A stretch of 57,286 bases of DNA, from assembly GCA_030524805.1 (NCBI GenBank), contig JAUNFY010000010.1:1-57286 (forward strand), in the 5' to 3' direction. How positions within the stretch are numbered: position 1 is the stretch's first letter; each line of letters opens with the position of its first letter. The notes beneath the pieces are model-generated. The model was not told the origin of the DNA. It worked only from the letters and a program-made list of their open reading frames with translations, and searched no databases. Source of the DNA: Bacteroidales bacterium. Lineage in GTDB: Bacteria > Bacteroidota > Bacteroidia > Bacteroidales > Muribaculaceae. The position numbers were made by a program, and so were the translations under genes. Shown in pieces: positions 55,259-57,286 of the stretch.

Positions 55259-55774
55259 ATGCAGAAGCCTGACAATCTATCACTTCGCGCCCTCGAACCC
55301 GACGATGCCGATTTCATGTTCGAGGCTGAATCCGATCCGGATGCCTGGCGCTATTCCGACTACATGGCTCCGCTGAGCAGGGAGTTGCTGCGCCAATACG
55401 CACTCACCTACGATGCCGACCCTCTTCGGGCAGGGCAGCTCCGCGTCATCATTGAGTATCAGGGTGCACCAGCCGGCACCGCCGACCTCTTCGAGATATC
55501 GGCCCGTCATCTGCATGCCAAGTGCGGAATCTATATTCTTCCGGCTTTCCGCGGGCAAGGTCTTGCTTCCGGTGCCCTACGGCTGCTATGCGATTACTGC
55601 CGCAACCGTCTTGGCCTCCATATTCTCGCGGCTGACGTTTCTGAACTAAACGGCCCCGCCCGACGTTGCTATGAGAAAGCGGGCTTCATATCTTCGGGTA
55701 AGATGCCCGGCTGGCTTCGCACGCCCGACGGCTACGAAGACGTTTTAATCTATTACATTAACCTCGACAATTAA
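55259..55774 (+). CDS. GNAT-family N-acetyltransferase
   Basis: 171 residues. The acetyl-CoA binding loop is RGQGLASGALRLL, preceded by the beta-4 strand CGIYILPAF and followed by NGPARRCYEKAGF, as in RimJ/SpeG-like enzymes (N-terminal LSLRALEPDDADFMFEAE). The substrate is unknown. It starts 22 bp after recR. Its last codons and stop form the first copy of the downstream 47-bp repeat. Confidence 0.85.
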   Translation: MQKPDNLSLRALEPDDADFMFEAESDPDAWRYSDYMAPLSRELLRQYALTYDADPLRAGQLRVIIEYQGAPAGTADLFEISARHLHAKCGIYILPAFRGQGLASGALRLLCDYCRNRLGLHILAADVSELNGPARRCYEKAGFISSGKMPGWLRTPDGYEDVLIYYINLDN

Positions 55775-55896
55775 TTTAAAGTTACCTCGAGATTTAGATT
55801 CACAGGAATCCCGATAATTAATTTACAGTTACCTCGAGATTTAAATTTAAAGGAATCCCGACAATTAATTCACAGTAACCTCGACAATCAAATTCT
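55757..55896. repeat. 47-bp tandem repeat between the acetyltransferase and GH53 genes
   Basis: AATTAATT followed by AGTTACCTCGAGATTTA-like sequence recurs at 55769, 55816 and 55863, a 47-bp period with a partial third copy. The first copy includes the acetyltransferase stop codon. The array ends against the GH53 start codon at 55897. Confidence 0.8.
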
Positions 55897-57168
55897 ATGA
55901 AAAAATCACTCCTGGCCAGCCTGTGCGGCTTGATGCTCTCTGCTTTATCCTCCGTTTCCGTCTTTGCCGACCGCTACGTCGGTGGCGACATATCCCTGCT
56001 TCCCGAATACGAGAAAGCCGGCGCCGTATACAAAACCCACGATGGCACCCAGATCGCCGACCTCCTTCCCTGGCTGCGCGATGAGGGCATGAATGCCATG
56101 AGAATACGCCTGTTTGTCAATCCGGCCGACCATAAGGCCAAGTATCCCTCCAAATACGACCCGAATGCCTGCCAGGATCTTGAATACATCACTCCGCTCT
56201 GCCAGCAGATTGTAGGCGATGGCTTCAAGCTCATGCTCGATTTCCATTATTCCGACACATGGGCCGACCCTGCGAAACAATGGACTCCCGAGGCGTGGAA
56301 GAATCTTTCCGACGAGCAACTTTACGATAAAATATATGAATACACCAAAGATTGCCTACTCGCACTGAAAGCGGCCGGCGTCACTCCCGCATTCATCCAG
56401 CCGGGCAACGAGATAAGCTACGGAATGCTATGGGGTGCGGAAGATGCTCCTGCTTCCTCGCTTAAGAAGACCTTCATGGGCAGCGATGCCAACTGGCAAC
56501 GTTTCGCGACTCTGCTTCGCCAAGCCATAAAGGCGTGCCGGGAGGTTTGCCCGGAGGCAAAGATCGTATTGCATACCGAACGCGTAGCACAGGTGGATGT
56601 TCTCTCCAACTTCTACGACCAGATGAAGAAACTTGAGGTAAACTACGACATAATCGGCCTCAGCTACTATCCCTATTTCCATGGCGGCATGAACGTGCTC
56701 GACAAGGCTCTCTCCACTCTACAGACCCGTTATCCGGAGAAAAACATCATGATTGTCGAAACGGGTTATTCCTATAAGTGGGAAGTGCCGGGAAGCACCC
56801 ACGATTTTTCCGGTCAATGGCCATATTCCGACGAGGGTCAGGATGCTTTTGCCAAAGACCTTGTAGCCACGCTCGAAAAATACGACCAGGTAGACGGTCT
56901 GTTCTGGTGGTGGATGGAATACAACGCCTACGGGACTTCGCTCTCAGGCTGGTACAACGCGCCGCTCTTCAACAGCCTGGACGGCTGCGCCACTTCCGCC
57001 CTCCACACCATCTGCTCCTTCGCCGAAAACTCCGCAGTGCCGACCATAGGCATCCCCGACAGCAACGCAGAAACAATCTGCTATGACCTTTCAGGACGTC
57101 CGACCGAGCCGTCCACCCCGGGCATTAAAATACAAAACGGCAAGAAACACCTTATTCCCGTAAGATAA
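55897..57168 (+). CDS. Arabinogalactan endo-beta-1,4-galactanase (GH53), secreted
   Basis: Cleaves beta-1,4-galactan side chains of pectin. Signal peptide about 1-24 (ending VFAD). The GH53 barrel shows GMNAMRIRLFVNP, LDFHYSDTWADPAKQ, the acid/base glutamate in QPGNEISYG (about E172) and the nucleophile in IVETGYSY (about E288). The tail from about 395, CYDLSGRPTEPSTPGIKIQN, then GKKHLI, resembles the short C-terminal signals of type IX secretion substrates, which fits sprA in the same window. No susC/susD genes are adjacent. Confidence 0.9.
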   Translation: MKKSLLASLCGLMLSALSSVSVFADRYVGGDISLLPEYEKAGAVYKTHDGTQIADLLPWLRDEGMNAMRIRLFVNPADHKAKYPSKYDPNACQDLEYITPLCQQIVGDGFKLMLDFHYSDTWADPAKQWTPEAWKNLSDEQLYDKIYEYTKDCLLALKAAGVTPAFIQPGNEISYGMLWGAEDAPASSLKKTFMGSDANWQRFATLLRQAIKACREVCPEAKIVLHTERVAQVDVLSNFYDQMKKLEVNYDIIGLSYYPYFHGGMNVLDKALSTLQTRYPEKNIMIVETGYSYKWEVPGSTHDFSGQWPYSDEGQDAFAKDLVATLEKYDQVDGLFWWWMEYNAYGTSLSGWYNAPLFNSLDGCATSALHTICSFAENSAVPTIGIPDSNAETICYDLSGRPTEPSTPGIKIQNGKKHLIPVR

Positions 57169-57229
57169 CACCATTTTTTTCTTAAGATAACATCGGATGC
57201 CACCCTGCTTCGGGCGCACACCGCATAAC

Positions 57230-57265
57230 AAAACGGGGACGATGTTTCAAATCGTCCCCGTTTTT
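57230..57265 (+). terminator. Rho-independent terminator of the GH53 gene
   Basis: A perfect 14-bp stem, AAAACGGGGACGAT (57230-57243) against ATCGTCCCCGTTTT (57251-57264), 7-nt loop, then T. A short direct repeat, TAAGATAACA, lies upstream at 57161 and 57183. Confidence 0.9.
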
Positions 57266-57286
57266 ATATCGTAACTGTTTTTATGC

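Overview
The window is an ordinary, gene-dense stretch of Bacteroidota chromosome, most likely from the order Bacteroidales and perhaps a Muribaculaceae-like gut commensal (family is an inference). The evidence for the phylum is a bifunctional LpxC-FabZ fusion, a 2,500-residue SprA translocon of the type IX secretion system, serine palmitoyltransferase, a Bacteroidales-type RNA polymerase omega subunit, and many promoters of the phylum-specific form TTTG/TTG, about 19-20 bp, then TAnnTTTG. I see no rRNA, tRNA, CRISPR array, prophage or insertion sequence.

Layout. 1-7.2 kb, plus strand: nadE, tsaC/YrdC, a polyprenyl sugar-phosphate transferase, a ClC-CBS chloride transporter and fmt. 7.3-10.8 kb: a CvrA-type K+/H+ antiporter and an aldo/keto reductase on the minus strand, divergent from a Crp/Fnr regulator. 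10.8-12.0 kb: two paralogous secreted proteins of unknown function. 12.1-16.8 kb, minus: menaquinone genes menD-menB-menC-menE. 16.9-20.1 kb, minus: lipid A genes lpxD-lpxC/fabZ-lpxA. 20.3-24.7 kb, plus: methylmalonyl-CoA epimerase and a complete Na+-pumping, biotin-dependent decarboxylase (carboxyltransferase, gamma, biotin carrier, beta), the end of the succinate-to-propionate route. 24.7-29 kb: an M48 lipoprotein protease, a pRiA4b ORF-3-like protein, a small unknown protein and dnaK. 29.3-32.8 kb: a tightly overlapping run of serine palmitoyltransferase, tgt and an LptF/LptG permease. 33-36 kb: glycerolipid acyltransferase, membrane metallophosphoesterase and folK, converging on a minus operon bamD-rpoZ-ATP-grasp protein. 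38.3-42.8 kb: PASTA protein, RluD-type pseudouridine synthase, Maf, DUF2520 protein and a ROK glucokinase. 42.9-54.5 kb, minus: clpB, a thioredoxin-fold protein without active-site cysteines, sprA and ruvA. 54.6-57.2 kb, plus: recR, a GNAT acetyltransferase and a GH53 endo-galactanase that appears to carry a short type IX C-terminal sorting tail.

How the genes fit together. Much of the window serves the envelope: lipid A synthesis, LPS transport, sphingolipid entry, glycerolipid acylation, outer-membrane assembly (BamD) and type IX secretion. The rest serves anaerobic energy conservation (menaquinone, methylmalonyl-CoA decarboxylation to propionate) and housekeeping (NAD, tRNA modification, chaperones, recombination). 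No whole new multi-gene system stands out. The most unusual signals are in regulatory DNA: mirror-image promoters between ruvA and recR, a terminator hairpin whose loop is a promoter -7 box, and several short intergenic tandem duplications. Among proteins, the notable ones are a Cys-rich decarboxylase gamma subunit, the secreted paralogue pair, the cysteine-less thioredoxin-fold protein and the uncharacterised ATP-grasp protein next to rpoZ.
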